64,000 nucleotides of DNA, from the NCBI GenBank assembly GCA_001695595.3, contig MBPM02000010.1:1240001-1304000 (forward strand). The letters are read 5' to 3'. Positions 11,101 to 23,168 of this stretch are shown here, piece by piece. Under the pieces are notes generated by a model. It did not search any database, was not told the DNA's origin, and worked only from the letters and a program-made list of their open reading frames with translations. The first letter of the stretch is position 1; every line of letters begins with the position of its first letter. The stretch is from Plasmopara viticola. Its lineage: Eukaryota; Oomycota; Peronosporomycetes; Peronosporales; Peronosporaceae. The position numbers and the translations under genes are program-made.

Positions 11101-14100
11101 GACCGAGTCACATCATAACAACAAAGTTAAGCTCGATACAGGCACGCACAATAGGAATAAATGAGTTAGCCCAGCTGATCTGATTATACTGCCAACTATC
11201 AGAATGATCGATTTCTGTTGAGGCGGTTAAGCTTAAAGTCGATTAAAGACCAATTTTGCCAGTTCTTTTCTAAATCGCATTCCATCCATCAGATGAGCTG
11301 TTGATCTCAAAATTACTATGTCATGTCTGCAAGCTATAGAAGCATCGGGTACCTTGCTGCCTCGTAATTGCGAGCTTAAATGTTTGAAAGTTGACATCGG
11401 TATACAATTCAACAAAGTACCCCCGTATGTGAGCCGTACACTCAGCTTGATTGGAACGATATTTCGTCATCACCCTTAAAGCCTCTAGTGAGCAGGTCGC
11501 GAGCCGATTAAGCCTTTGTGTAGGCTTCGCTGGATGCTTTACTCTCGACTTAAGTTTGACATGATAGATTTAAGCATCCAAAAAGAGCATAGAGGCTTAG
11601 GCTGACGGATGCCGCTTGGGCCGCGTCTCCATTGGTCGTGCTATAGCCGTTATTATCTGGTGATGCAGCAGCTCGAACGCGCGTAAAGTGACGCGACCGA
11701 GCAAAAGCACGTTCTGTGGAGAGTTCAAAACAACTTGCAGACATTGTAGCTTGGTCGTCTTCGCAGTCGCATTTCAATAACCTGAAAAGATAAGCATAGG
11801 CAGATCCTTGCGACCAATGCACACAAAAGCAACTCTGATCATTCTTTATCAGTCTAAGGCTTGCATTGTCGAGCCAAGTCGTTCAACAAGACCCTTAGAA
11901 TAGCCCTTTGCATAAGCCGTGCTCGCCTGAGCCACGCACATGCAAGCCCGTAATCTCACACTTCGTTCTTGCGAGCGACCAGTGTGCGCACATCACGCGC
12001 TACAAACCCAGTCTCCAAGCGAACGTTCGTGTCGGTGAGCAGAGATTATGAATGATAACTTTGATGAGATACGAAAGTGCAAGGTGTGGTTTATTAAACG
12101 AGTCTCGACTAATTTTTGATTTGCGAGGGGGTTGCAAGCTTGTGCCGAATGAGCCGTTTGCGATCGTCCAATTTCTAGCATCATGAGTGTGTATAGCATT
12201 GACAAATTGGCCTCTACGCCTAACCAGCGTATGTCATGCGCAATTTTTAGATATAAATTGTTAATTTTGCAGAGATTTCTATGAAGACTCCAGGATTTTG
12301 TTGAGTGGCCTGCAAGAGCGAAAGTTTGGTGCCCGCAATGCGAGTCGCGCTTGCGGTAGTCTTCCTCAAGATAAGCTTCCCAAGCGTTAAAAACAAAAGC
12401 ACATGAAATCTCCTACTCTGATCGTACTGCTCTGGTCGTACTTCGCGACAGCCTCAGCAAAGTCGATACGCAATTGAAGAGGGTACCTTTTACAAGCTCG
12501 CTTTGTTAGCAATTCGTTGTTGACTGCCAGTGGACTTTGGTCATGAGACCGATAGAATATAAAGCTTGTTAGCGAGAGCTTTACTTCCACAACAATCACT
12601 GAAAATTTGAGATGAGTCCGCCTATAGCTCTGACCCAACCGGCCTAAAGCTTTGCCTTGATGAGACACTGATAAACATAAACAAATGCGTTTGTAACGCC
12701 AAGAAAGCCTAATCATAGTGGGGCCGTAGACTTTAAAAACCAATCTGTTACTTCTACCACTTTGACTAGCATACTTCTTTCTGTTTTTTCTACCTACATG
12801 TCCTTAGACAAGAAGTCTCATTGACTTTATTGATCTTTGGCTTGCCTACGCATCGTTCGAGTATTATATTAGCCAGTACATCAACCATTCTTTCTTGTCA
12901 AGACCAGAACATTGGTGAGGCGGCTTTAAAAATATGCGAAGTGAGGCTAATTCATTCAGGTCGATTTATATCCCGTTGATGCATTCTTAACGCAAACTTG
13001 GTCGTGGAGAATAGTTTGCTAGCGGTGTAGCATATCAGCACACACGCTACGCATATAAATACATCAATTTCCTCGCTCCGTTAGACTGTCAGTCTGCGGA
13101 TGATTTGCATGTAGGCATATATAATTTGTTATCACTTTAAACACTCTTGAAAAAGTAGAGTACAAATTGTTGATCTCGACCAAAAACTCTTCAGAAGTTC
13201 TTGTTGTCGGTTACATGGAAAAGAAACAGCGCTACTGTTTTAACATTGTTGCCGAGTTCGACGCATCCATCAAGTGAGCCTTTTTGTTCAACCGATCAAT
13301 ACAGATAGCAATATCCGGGGCACCTATCGGACCCAAATAAACGGTAAAGCTGCTATACTGTCAGTAAGAGGATGGCATAGACAAACTTGCCAATAGTGCG
13401 GCCACATTTGGTATTGCTTTTTCTTGCTAGCTTTTTTCAGATAAGCGCACGTATGTGAGTTCCAACTTATGCAATTTTGGCAACCTTTAGTGTATGCTTA
13501 CCAAGCCATGCTTCTCAAGATGGTGTATCGGAGGGATACGGGTTTTTCTAATATCTCGTCGAAAAGAGCGAATACACGTGATGGGAAACTTTGACCGGTT
13601 CCGTAATACAACAGCTCGGTATTTTCAAATTAAATCAATATGCCTCATACCTTACTGCGCAAGTCGATTTCATGGGCAGAGCTACGCATATGTCATCTTA
13701 CGCATACATGGCACGAATGAGAACGGTTGCATCTTTAGGTCATAGCCACGGAATGAGCTGGCCAATAGTAAAAGTAAGCAATCGTGCAATAGCCAAGATT
13801 TTTTACCTTACTGGGCTTACACCCTACGCTAACTTATTCTTTCACTTGAAGGACAACCATCGTGTCTTTTTCTGTAATATGTGAGGCGACGGTATTGCGA
13901 TGCATAGCAACACGCAATCTGTCTTGAAGATAGATGACTATAGGCCTCGAAACGAGCCTTTGATTTAACGAGATAAAACTTCATCTCAAATAATTCTTTG
14001 TCATTGGTAGAAGGACAAATATATAAGCAAAATTTAATGTAGACAGCACTGCGCAAGCCCTCTGGATCCGGAAAGACCTTGATAGATACCTTGGACTCTA

Positions 14101-17100
14101 TTCCTTGACTTCGTTCGATGCCTGTTACCGTTTGTCGTCTGAGCCTATTCCGGATCACTTTTCATTGGACTTGCCAATTATGCGTGGTTCGCACTAACCT
14201 CAAGTAATTGGTAAGGCCACGACACTTTCCAAAGCCTTTTTGGTGTGATAGAACTAGTCGATCTACAGTGACCTTAATCTTTGGAAGGCGCCTTTAGAAA
14301 GCATAGTTCCCAAAAGATTACATCAAAACGGAAATTTGTTTGGCACCGACGACATAATCATCTGATATAGATAAAAGCTTATTTAGACTTTTAGTACCTT
14401 GCATTACTCGAAGGTAAAGTTCTTTAAGTCCGTCTGTCCGTCCTCTGCATGACTGAGGACGAAATTTTTATACGCTCCATCGGTCTAGATGCTTGTGTCA
14501 CCAGACAATTAGGCGTTGCTGACGCGCCCGAGAATCTATAATATACAACAAACTCTGCCAAGTATGTTTTGCAGGGTACTGACTACGGCTAATGACGCGA
14601 GATGACTAATGATACATGCCAAATTTATCGAGTGCACTGTACATCTACATCTCGCCACATTTGTGTTACTCGCCAGTGAGCTTTTTGAGACAGTATATAT
14701 TTAAATGAAAGGGATGGACTTGTTTTCTGAATCATATAAGTCCCATGATTTGCACGACAGTATACATGATATAGACCAAGACATTGTGGTTTATACGGGG
14801 AGTGGCACGTGGTCAATACCTATAAATTCTTAAGATACTAGAAATGGACATTAATAGTGTAAAAGGACAAGGATTTGGAGCATAAAGTGACACGAAAGCA
14901 TTAAGTAACATGTTTGACATTAAATGGTCGACTTTCGACAACTGCGCGTGGAGTCACATTGTATCGATAAAATAGATTCACTGTAGAAAGTACTTGCTGC
15001 ATGTCTTTAATGGCGTGGTCAACGTTCAGCCAAGGCTGAAAAGGCGAGGCTCATAAAGTGCCATAACATCTACTGAGCAAAATTAGAAGTGCGCGGCATA
15101 TTATGCAAAGAATCAATAAGATGACGCCAAATCGCCTCTCCAACAATGATCACTGCTATTTTACCCAGCATTTTTATTATTGTATCTATGTCAATTTCAT
15201 GACGTGCGTCTCTATTCATTTAGTGTTTTTTCCATTCTGATATGAATGAGACTAGCACAACCTGGTAACCGGTGATAACCGGTGATAACGCTAAAGGCGG
15301 GTCTTGTGAAACCACTCCAAATAATTACTTACAAAGAAGCGAACAGATCGAATGCAGTATCAGGGTAAATGCTTCACTCTGTGCTTGTGGCAGCTTTTAA
15401 GACCGCTTTATCAATCAGTGATAAAAACGAGGTCTCATTTTTTGGTCCACAGATCACCACTTCGGCTTTGTCATTGAACTTACAGGCCTTTTCGACCTCT
15501 GCTATATCACTTCATCCAGATCAATAAAAGCCTCACGGCGAGAATAGACAACTCGATCCTCAAATTTCAGTCGGGCGCTATTACTCAATATAAACATGAT
15601 TCCTCTTGACCTTTTTTGCTTAAGATAAGCGCCTTGATCCGCTTGATGAGCTTCGTGCTACCGCATCTATTTCTGAAGAGAGCTCGACGGTCTCAAAGAG
15701 ATATTTCGCGTTGTTCCTATGCTGACTTGATCGTGCGTTGACGCAAATTGACCTTTAACAAGGAGCTCCAGTAATCAAAAATTCCACTTGACAATATATA
15801 TGATGATTTACATGACTTAAGCAACTCGACTTCTGTCCAATCGCGTCCCTCCGTGACCTCGGAAATTTAAATCGATAAAACAAGATATACCGTTTTCAAG
15901 AATTCTTGCTCCAGACGAACTGCAATAAAATAAAGCCTTGTAAGCGATGAAGTTATTGAATGAAGTCTTACATAGTGGCGCCTACTGCACGGAAATAGGT
16001 GCTTGGGATATCTTGAAGCAAATGGCGACCGTCAGTCCAGCCTAATCAGACGAAGGATCGCTATCTGTAGCGCGACCAGATTTACTGTGACTAGTTAGCT
16101 GAAATTTTACAGAGACGAACGATCCACGTACTAAGAACTTTTGGGAACTCACAAATGCCAGCGATCGCACAATTTCTCTTCGCCACAATTCCACTCAGTG
16201 ATGTGCAGACTCGCACTTGCGTACCAATGCGATTGAAAACGTTCACTTTATGCTTGCGGCAATATCCCGCGTTGCTCAACTTGGTCTTCCAGGACACTAA
16301 GTTTTTATTTTTTAAGGGGACGGCTCGTCAAACTGGTTGAGTACCCAAAGAATTGTTTTTGAAACGAGTGTATTAACGCAGACAGCTGACAAACCCGTTT
16401 ATATCAGCCGAAAAACATAGGCACTAGAGTGTCATATAATGCATTCTTGAATTTCCCGCAATCTGTGCATCTAGACCTCATTGACTTTATTGGTAGCAAG
16501 CAAACAAGACTACTTACCGAGGCTAAAGAGTTGTAAAAGGCTAAGAAATTTAAATTTATTGGCCTCGGTGGTGGGGTCTGCCGGTCTTCCTGCCTGGCAT
16601 TTGTTATGTCAAAATCGCGAAAAATTCTCACGCCAGTGACAAAGCCTAACACTTTTTAAGAGATAGATAGCGTCAGCTTCTGATGTGAGTACAACCTATT
16701 GTTTTAGCTAGGCATTTAATCCAGGTGTCTTCTTTTCTTGCTCAATCATCATAATGATAGTGTCTACTTTAATCAGGACCTCATACAACCTTGCAAGTTT
16801 TTGCAAATAGATCTTTTACTTCATTTGTACACACTTGTTTGTCTTCGGTTTCTTGATGGAGAGGCTGAGTACTGGACTCGGGCTTGATCGAATAGACCGA
16901 CTGCTGACATACCACAGCCCCCAAGATCTGATAAAGCCTTCTGTCAGCAACTAATTATTCTGGGATCATTTTTCTATTGGTCATCGTCGATCGTGGTGAT
17001 AACGGAGTCAATATCCAATTTGTGAATTTGATGCCGGTAAAAAAAGGACTCATCTGATGTGCCATGCAATGCAATTGATGATTGACATGCTGAGAAGCCT

Positions 17101-17782
17101 AAACAAGATCATATATTGCACCTTGCTAGTAATAGCAAGCAATGTCCGCGAAATCGAGGTGACGGAGCAAGTTTTGCTAATTTATCACTGCTTGGATTGC
17201 TCGAGATGTTTTGATCTTAGAAACCTCCCGCAGATACTTTAGCGGCTGTTGAAGATCGTCCTCTGCGAATAATCAAAAAGTTGCCAGTGAAGCGAAATTT
17301 TCAAAATAAAATAAGTCTTTAATGGAAACCCCGAAGAGAGCACAGCTCAGCAATTACTTGATCGACGAACGCTTTGAAGCTGAAATTGCGTGTGCAGACA
17401 ATGATGCGTAGATCGAAATTGTGCATATGATATTACTTCTCAATCAGCATGGTTTGGAGAGACGGTAAGGTCGATTATTTAAGGCAGCACTGCCGAATGG
17501 TGCGAAAGCTATTTTAGAAAATATGGAGGCGTTAATTAGTCTAGTCCTAGATTACGCTGCGATGAAGCGATCTATTCTTAAGATATTAAAATACTTTTGC
17601 ATGGTCATTGAGGATTTTGCAATCTTTGCGCTGTTTCTCTACAATCTACGTGAGGGTAGAATATCATGGAATGTTTAATTCAGAAAGTCAATGTAAGACA
17701 AAAGGGATGCAGTACGCTACAAAAGGTTGAGAAATAATTCCAGAGTTAGCACACGATGACAATTACTTTGATATTGCCGCAT
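8101..17782. other. Long gene-free stretch (9.7 kb) between retroelement copies
   Basis: I find no supportable gene. Open frames are all under about 120 codons, without domains, signal peptides or compositional bias. The sequence is AT-rich with scattered GATC/TTGATC-rich patches near 8,100-8,330 and 10,900-11,230. At 17,321-17,610 there is a plus-strand stretch (MET-PKRAQLSNYLIDERFE-like, then a stop) that could be a decayed retroelement gag, too weak to call. I read the whole stretch as old, eroded transposon DNA. Confidence 0.5.
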
Positions 17783-17795
17783 ATTAATTCAAATT

Positions 17796-18118
17796 TTCGG
17801 AAAAGGTTGGGGTGACGCCCTCCTTCCAAGCGCGGGGGCTAAATGCTCGCGCGCTTCGGGCAGATGCTCTCGGGCATCTGCAGGTCTCTAACGAGTCTCA
17901 CCCTCGACGCGACGGTTTCCAGCACCAGGGCGCCACCTGGGCCCTTACCAAGTCAGAACTACACAAAATAATGGAAGACCCTCACGGCCTCGGTGCTGGC
18001 TGCACTGCCCGCCGAACGAGACTCGACGTATGCGGACACCACTCTATGCCGTGGACTAACCATAGAGCCTAGCACGTGCATAACTTGGCAACGCGATAAC
18101 GTAATACAATACAATACA
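17796..18118 (+). mobile_element. Short (323 bp) internally deleted non-LTR element, copy B
   Basis: Plus-strand short-form copy from TTCGGAAAAGGTTGGGG to the 3' tail ATACAATACAATACA. A perfect 13-bp target-site duplication, ATTAATTCAAATT, lies at 17,783-17,795 and 18,119-18,131. Its internal junctions match copies A and C, apart from point changes. The tail is a TACAA pentanucleotide repeat, not poly(A). An 86-codon frame crosses it, but this is just the fused ends of the parent element. Confidence 0.92.
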
Positions 18119-18131
18119 ATTAATTCAAATT

Positions 18132-19562
18132 GGATGCTCCTCGTCATAATGAGAAGCAAATGAAAAAAACTTTGGAAGGTTGATGAAACGTGTCGGCAAG
18201 AAGACAGTCACGACAACTTTTGTAACAACAACAATTTCGGATACACTTGGTGATGTCATCAGATTAGGGAAAAGGGAAGAAGAGGGTATAGTATAGACAA
18301 CAAATTACCTTATCCTCAAACGGGAGCAGTGACCAACCTTATTAATGCACCTTTCGATAGGCTTTTGGATTTTCTAAACAACGGGTACCACTTGTCCTGC
18401 CAAAGGTTCAACTCACACTTTGACCTAAGGGTTTGAAGAGGAAGAAGAGGGAGATCTTCATAGGTTAGTATTGAGTCGATGCAGGCCTTAGCGCTACATT
18501 GCACACTTCTCTGATTTGTGCATCGCAAGAGCTTTTCGGAGGCCACTTCTTGCGTGGCGCTTACGAAAGCAGCTAAATTTAAAACATCTGTGCGCGTGAT
18601 TTTCTCACCGCATCCCATCCCGCTAAAAGAATTTATGCTTCTACGTGATAAGTCCGAGACCAGGGTGACTGGAAGGATTTCTGTGTACTGTCATCACCAA
18701 GGCTCAGCTGAAGAGTTGCAAGTAAACTCGCTTCGATAGAAGCATGGCAACCATACAGGGACATGGTGAACCTCCATCGTCGCACAACGGAAACCCTATT
18801 CACATTAAAGCAACCTCTCTGCGTTTGTGAGCTTTGATAACAATTCGCCCACTTTGTACGTCAAAAGGCTGAGGATGTCGGCTTCAGCAAAATGCCAATC
18901 CAAGCACAATGCTCACGACTAAAGTGCATCTTCGGGCTTGCTCCTCAAACCATGCTTCTCCGTGAAGATAAAAGACCACGGTATGCTTTCGAAGTATCCG
19001 CTGCTAATGAGTTAAAAATTAGTGCATTGTATACGATCTCGTCGGGCCCACTTAACGGCTCGAAAGCGTTAATATAGTAGTGTGAAAAAGCTTGCGCGGC
19101 GCACTAGTTTGAGTTACCGAGCGAAAACCCACCTGTTGCTTCGGCCGCTGCGAGCAATGCAAATCGTACCTGCCCTCAAGAAGAACTACAAAATAAGACA
19201 TTGTTTTGATTTAAATATGGAAAGGCAACACACGCATATCCAAACCATTGAATCAGTGGAGACGATGAAAGAAATTTATCGTACGATGGACGTTTGTAGT
19301 GCAGATTTGTCTACAGTGTTTAGTTTTCTGACACTTTATCCTCCGCTGCATTTTTTTCTTATTGATTATGCCAATCGGACATGCAAAATGTGATTGTAAA
19401 AATAGGAATTAATTATCGTGCGCGAAAGGTTTTGCAACGTGGTAATCGATTTGACTAACTGTATATTGTCAAGCAATTATCAAAAATCAGCGCGTGAAAC
19501 CTATACTCTAAGCAATGATCGTACAGTCTACTATCACCGCCTTGTCTTTCGTCCATTACAGA
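18132..19562. other. Gene-free stretch downstream of the second effector
   Basis: Several frames of 60-103 codons on both strands, none with a domain or secretion signal. Nothing else recognisable. It probably includes the effector's 3' untranslated region. Confidence 0.5.
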
Positions 19563-20942
19563 TTACGCCGCCACACCAACTAGTGCATTCACACTCTCCT
19601 TCTTGGTTTGCCCCGCTGCTGCATGCCCGGTCACTTTGACTGGACCTGCAGCCTCGGCTTTACTCGCTGCTTCAGTAATTCCGTAATAAAGTTCGTGAGT
19701 CCAATCCTCATTATCGAAATTATGAGCAGGCTTAGGTAGCAGCGACTTGAGATTCTGGGAGTACGTTTTTCTCAAAGCCTTGAACATCACTTCTAAGAAA
19801 GTTTTCTTGTGCTCCACACTAACGTGAGATTTCCATTGCGCCACGACATCCCATCGTTCGTTTTCGGGAATGGTTAACAAATTGAGACGCTCCGCAACTT
19901 GATCGTCGGACAATCCTTTAAACTTGCTGAACACTGCATCACTGAAAGATTTTTGAATGTCTCTGTCGTGTATGAGCATGACTGAAAGAAGACTGAGTAG
20001 TTGTCCATCGTTCGTGCCCTTTTCCATCTTGGACAGCAGCACAACCCCAGGATTCAGCCCCAAGTCTTTGACGTACGTTAACCATTTTTCACAGTCGAGA
20101 TGATCAATCAAATCTAAGTTGGTCGGAGCTTCGTCGAGATACAGTTGTTTGAATTTGGCTTCGGATTGCGGGACGAGCTCGGCGAATTTCTTGATCGCAT
20201 CTTCTGGTTTGCTTGCGGCTAACAAGAGATTGTCCACATCGTTTCCTTTCATCGTTTTCACCTTGATTGCCAGCTCTTTAACGGCAGGATCCTCTTTGCC
20301 CAGACTGCTGTACCATTTTTGAAAGTTCGACTTGGTCAACACGTCAATCAGATTCTCGTCGGAATTTTGAAGCCAATGGTCCATTAATGCGGATTCCAGT
20401 CGTTTGACAATAGGATTCGTAATCGACGACGACTTGGCCGACTCGATGGCTCGGATCAATTTTGACTCACCGTTCCGAGTCAACAGGTGGAACATAAGCC
20501 AAGCACTTACCTCAGGTTTACCCTCAAAGACTGAATCAATGGAATTAGCCCACTTCACGAACCCCGGATGCTCGAAAAGATTTTCCGTCACCTCAGGAAC
20601 ACGCTGTTGCTGAAGAATGTTCTTAATAGACACCACTTCATGATCGGCGGACAAGACGTTTTGAAGACGCAAGACGATCTCTGGCGCAAGCAGCTCCTTT
20701 TCCATTTCAACAGTCTCTTTACCGAGAGCGTCCGTGATGGATGGTGACGGTATGCGTTCTTCAAAGCCAGTCGACTCTGGGATCGCAGTCGACGTGAGCG
20801 CCCTCTCGTGTCGTCGAATGTACGCACTCGCAGCCATTGGAGCCACAACATCGGCTGACACCGTCTCAGTGCAGACGAGTAGGGCAATGACGGACAGGGG
20901 TAAGAGTCGACGATGAAACGCGAAATCACAAAGGGCAAGCAT
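19563..20942 (-). CDS. Secreted RxLR-EER-type effector candidate, 459 aa
   Basis: Paralogue of the effector at 4,778-6,160, also predicted to be secreted and host-directed. The ATG at 20,942 is preferred: it gives a signal peptide (FHRRLLPLSVIALLVCTETVSA, cleavage near residue 30) and has a strong cap-site match 32-47 bp upstream. The open frame continues 39 codons further without a better signal. Residues 43-49 read RRHERAL, so RHER at 44-47 stands where RxLR is expected with the leucine lost. FEER follows at 60-63. The body is one long helical domain with repeated modules; the segment around LIDVLTKSNFQKWYSSLGKED aligns directly with LMDVLKKPLLQQWFHTLSKDD of its paralogue. No intron. Both genes read on the same strand 13 kb apart, so a local duplication is likely. 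Confidence 0.82.
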   Translation of the reverse strand: MLALCDFAFHRRLLPLSVIALLVCTETVSADVVAPMAASAYIRRHERALTSTAIPESTGFEERIPSPSITDALGKETVEMEKELLAPEIVLRLQNVLSADHEVVSIKNILQQQRVPEVTENLFEHPGFVKWANSIDSVFEGKPEVSAWLMFHLLTRNGESKLIRAIESAKSSSITNPIVKRLESALMDHWLQNSDENLIDVLTKSNFQKWYSSLGKEDPAVKELAIKVKTMKGNDVDNLLLAASKPEDAIKKFAELVPQSEAKFKQLYLDEAPTNLDLIDHLDCEKWLTYVKDLGLNPGVVLLSKMEKGTNDGQLLSLLSVMLIHDRDIQKSFSDAVFSKFKGLSDDQVAERLNLLTIPENERWDVVAQWKSHVSVEHKKTFLEVMFKALRKTYSQNLKSLLPKPAHNFDNEDWTHELYYGITEAASKAEAAGPVKVTGHAAAGQTKKESVNALVGVAA

Positions 20943-20973
20943 GGAAGACCAAAGGATGTGAGCTCTGGAGAGG

Positions 20974-20989
20974 AATATGAGGAATGAAT
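20974..20989 (-). promoter_or_regulatory. Inr/FPR-like cap site for the 459-aa effector
   Basis: The minus strand reads ATTCATTCCTCATATT, a near-perfect match to TCATTYYNCAWTTT, 32-47 bp upstream of the ATG at 20,942. It supports that start. Confidence 0.6.
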
Positions 20990-20999
20990 CACATTGGAA

Positions 21000-22816
21000 C
21001 CACACTGTTCGAGGACTGCAGACAAGATTTGAGCCTACCGTAACGGCAGATCCAGCCAAGTGCTCTGTCTATGTGGATCCAATCTGGTCCAAGGATCTAC
21101 CGCGATCATGGGATCATACTTTTGAACCTTCAAAGCAATTGAAAATGTGTCGGTATTTCTGCTTTTGATTCTATAGGCAAGAGCTCTTTAATGGTCAGAA
21201 GATACCAAGCTGAATCTGCTCTCTTGATGTTGAATCTGCACTCATGCTGGAGAATCTACACCCCTAATCTTGGTGTTGACTCATGAGTTTTTTTCTATAA
21301 ATTTCTTTCGAACTTACAATGCCAATGTGTTAAGCGCTTGTGACTATTTTGCGGTATCGGCATGATCAGGGGGATAGACGTGATTTATATCTGTACTTGG
21401 AATCAGTTGCAGTCAGTGTAAATAAATATCAGATAGACTATCAAATATTGTAAGTCTGTAAGAACTTATAGTAAAAAAGGAAAATTTGGCTCAGTATCAA
21501 TACTTTTGATCATATATGCCTATTTCTAACAGTCTATCTCCCTGTTGAATACTATGGTTGTCTCAAATTCCACCATCCCGCGATTTGGTCCTTAAGATCA
21601 AAAATCAAATTATCATAATCAAATCTTCGATAAATGCCATCGGATCGCGATGCTCTTAGCGAATAATGACTTCGATGGCGAAGTCGGTTCCTCCTACTCT
21701 ATCTACACAATTTAAATGGTGACAGTATTCTCGCTAGGACAAGTAGCCCGCCTGCATGGACAAATATCAATGAGACGAGGTTATTTACGATATGCCTGCG
21801 TGGCTTTGACTAATTTAAAGTTTGTACTAAGCCTCTCTGCCGAGAAAAGAACGCTAGTCACGTGCAGCGTTTAGTGAAAATATCTGCTTCGATTGTCGTT
21901 TGAGCTGTTAGATGGTTATACACTGGAAGAAGCCTTACTAAGTGATTCTGACAGGCCGAGGTATATCACAAGTAAGAGGACACATGAAACCCCGAAATGA
22001 TGGATGGCCTATAGTTGAGGTCTTAAAAACTCACGTACTACTGAGGACCATGAGTTCTAAGGACATTGGAGTGAGAGCCAGAAATAGTGGCAGTGACACT
22101 TGAAGGGTCAAATTCTAATTTCTGTTCAGTCGTCGTGAGGAGCTTCAACTTAAAGCCGATGAAAATCGTTTTCAAGACGCGGGCTAGCACTGGGTAGCTG
22201 AACTGGCTAACTCGAGCATGTCCTTTTGACCATGTGGCCTAAAGCCGAGCTTTTGTAATCGATAGGCGCCCTAACCATCATTTATACCAGAGAGGGTAAG
22301 CGGTTGGGGCTAAAGTTCAGAGTTGAATATATAGTGCACTAGTATTTTTCCTGATTTTTACCATACCTTCAATTTTGTATTTACTATAAATTGCACACGT
22401 CGGTCCTCATCAGGTTGAATGGACTATCTTGGATCCTTCTACATGCCCCTCTGCGCAAAGGCTGTGTGACCCCGCCACGCCTGGTGTTTTGACCTTTAGA
22501 AATGCATCACCAGTCCGTACGAGACCTGTGCTCTCGTCCATCTTACTTTAATCGATCGCAATTGTTGTTTTGTGCATGAAATGTTTTACACCTAATAAAG
22601 ACCCGAAATGTGTATCTATATAGCTGCATATATGATCGATAGCGCATCTTTGCTGATTTTTCTCTTTGAGAGGCTTAATGCTATACCATCTGCACATCTC
22701 GTAATTTTGACATTTTACTACTAACCTCTGCAATGTAGTAATTTTGGCAATATGCCGCTACTTCTACTGATGGCTATTCGATAGACAAGTAAGCGTGACG
22801 AGATAATAGACATAAC
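21000..22816. other. Gene-free stretch
   Basis: Upstream flank of the second effector, then AT-rich DNA with no supported gene or repeat until the inverted repeat at 22,817. Confidence 0.5.
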
Positions 22817-22921
22817 AAACCTCTAGTCTTATTAAAATAATGATGATCGTGTACTGGCTTCCCGTAAATCGACTCGAAGCCAGTATACGATCATCATTAT
22901 TTAATAAGACTAGAGAGGTTT
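22817..22921. repeat. 45-bp near-perfect inverted repeat (fold-back)
   Basis: 22,817-22,861 pairs with 22,876-22,921 with one mismatch, one 1-base and one 2-base indel, around a loop of about 14 bases. The arms carry the sequence ...TCTTATTAAAATAATGATGATC... It lies 250 bp downstream of the HSP70-fusion stop codon on the opposite side of its 3' end. No similarity to the hairpins at 1,606 or 42,637. Confidence 0.88.
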
Positions 22922-23168
22922 GCATCCGCACAGGCAATAGTATCGGTAAAGCATATCTGCTACCGACATCTTACTACAAAGTTACCGGCTGAACAGACTT
23001 CTCCATATTGCAGCACTCCCCCCCCCTTTAGTTATACTTTGCTTCGTGATTAAAAGTACTTACGGACGATACTCGTTGCATTTAACAAGGCCCAATCCCG
23101 GTTATAAAAGTAAATGAAAGCAACCTATCTGTTCATCTGTACGGCGTCCTAAACGACAAGGCGCGCCT

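Noticed and set aside
15264..15292. Short tandem repeat of CCGGTGATAA
   Set aside because: About two and a half 10-11 bp units; too short to mean anything without other support.
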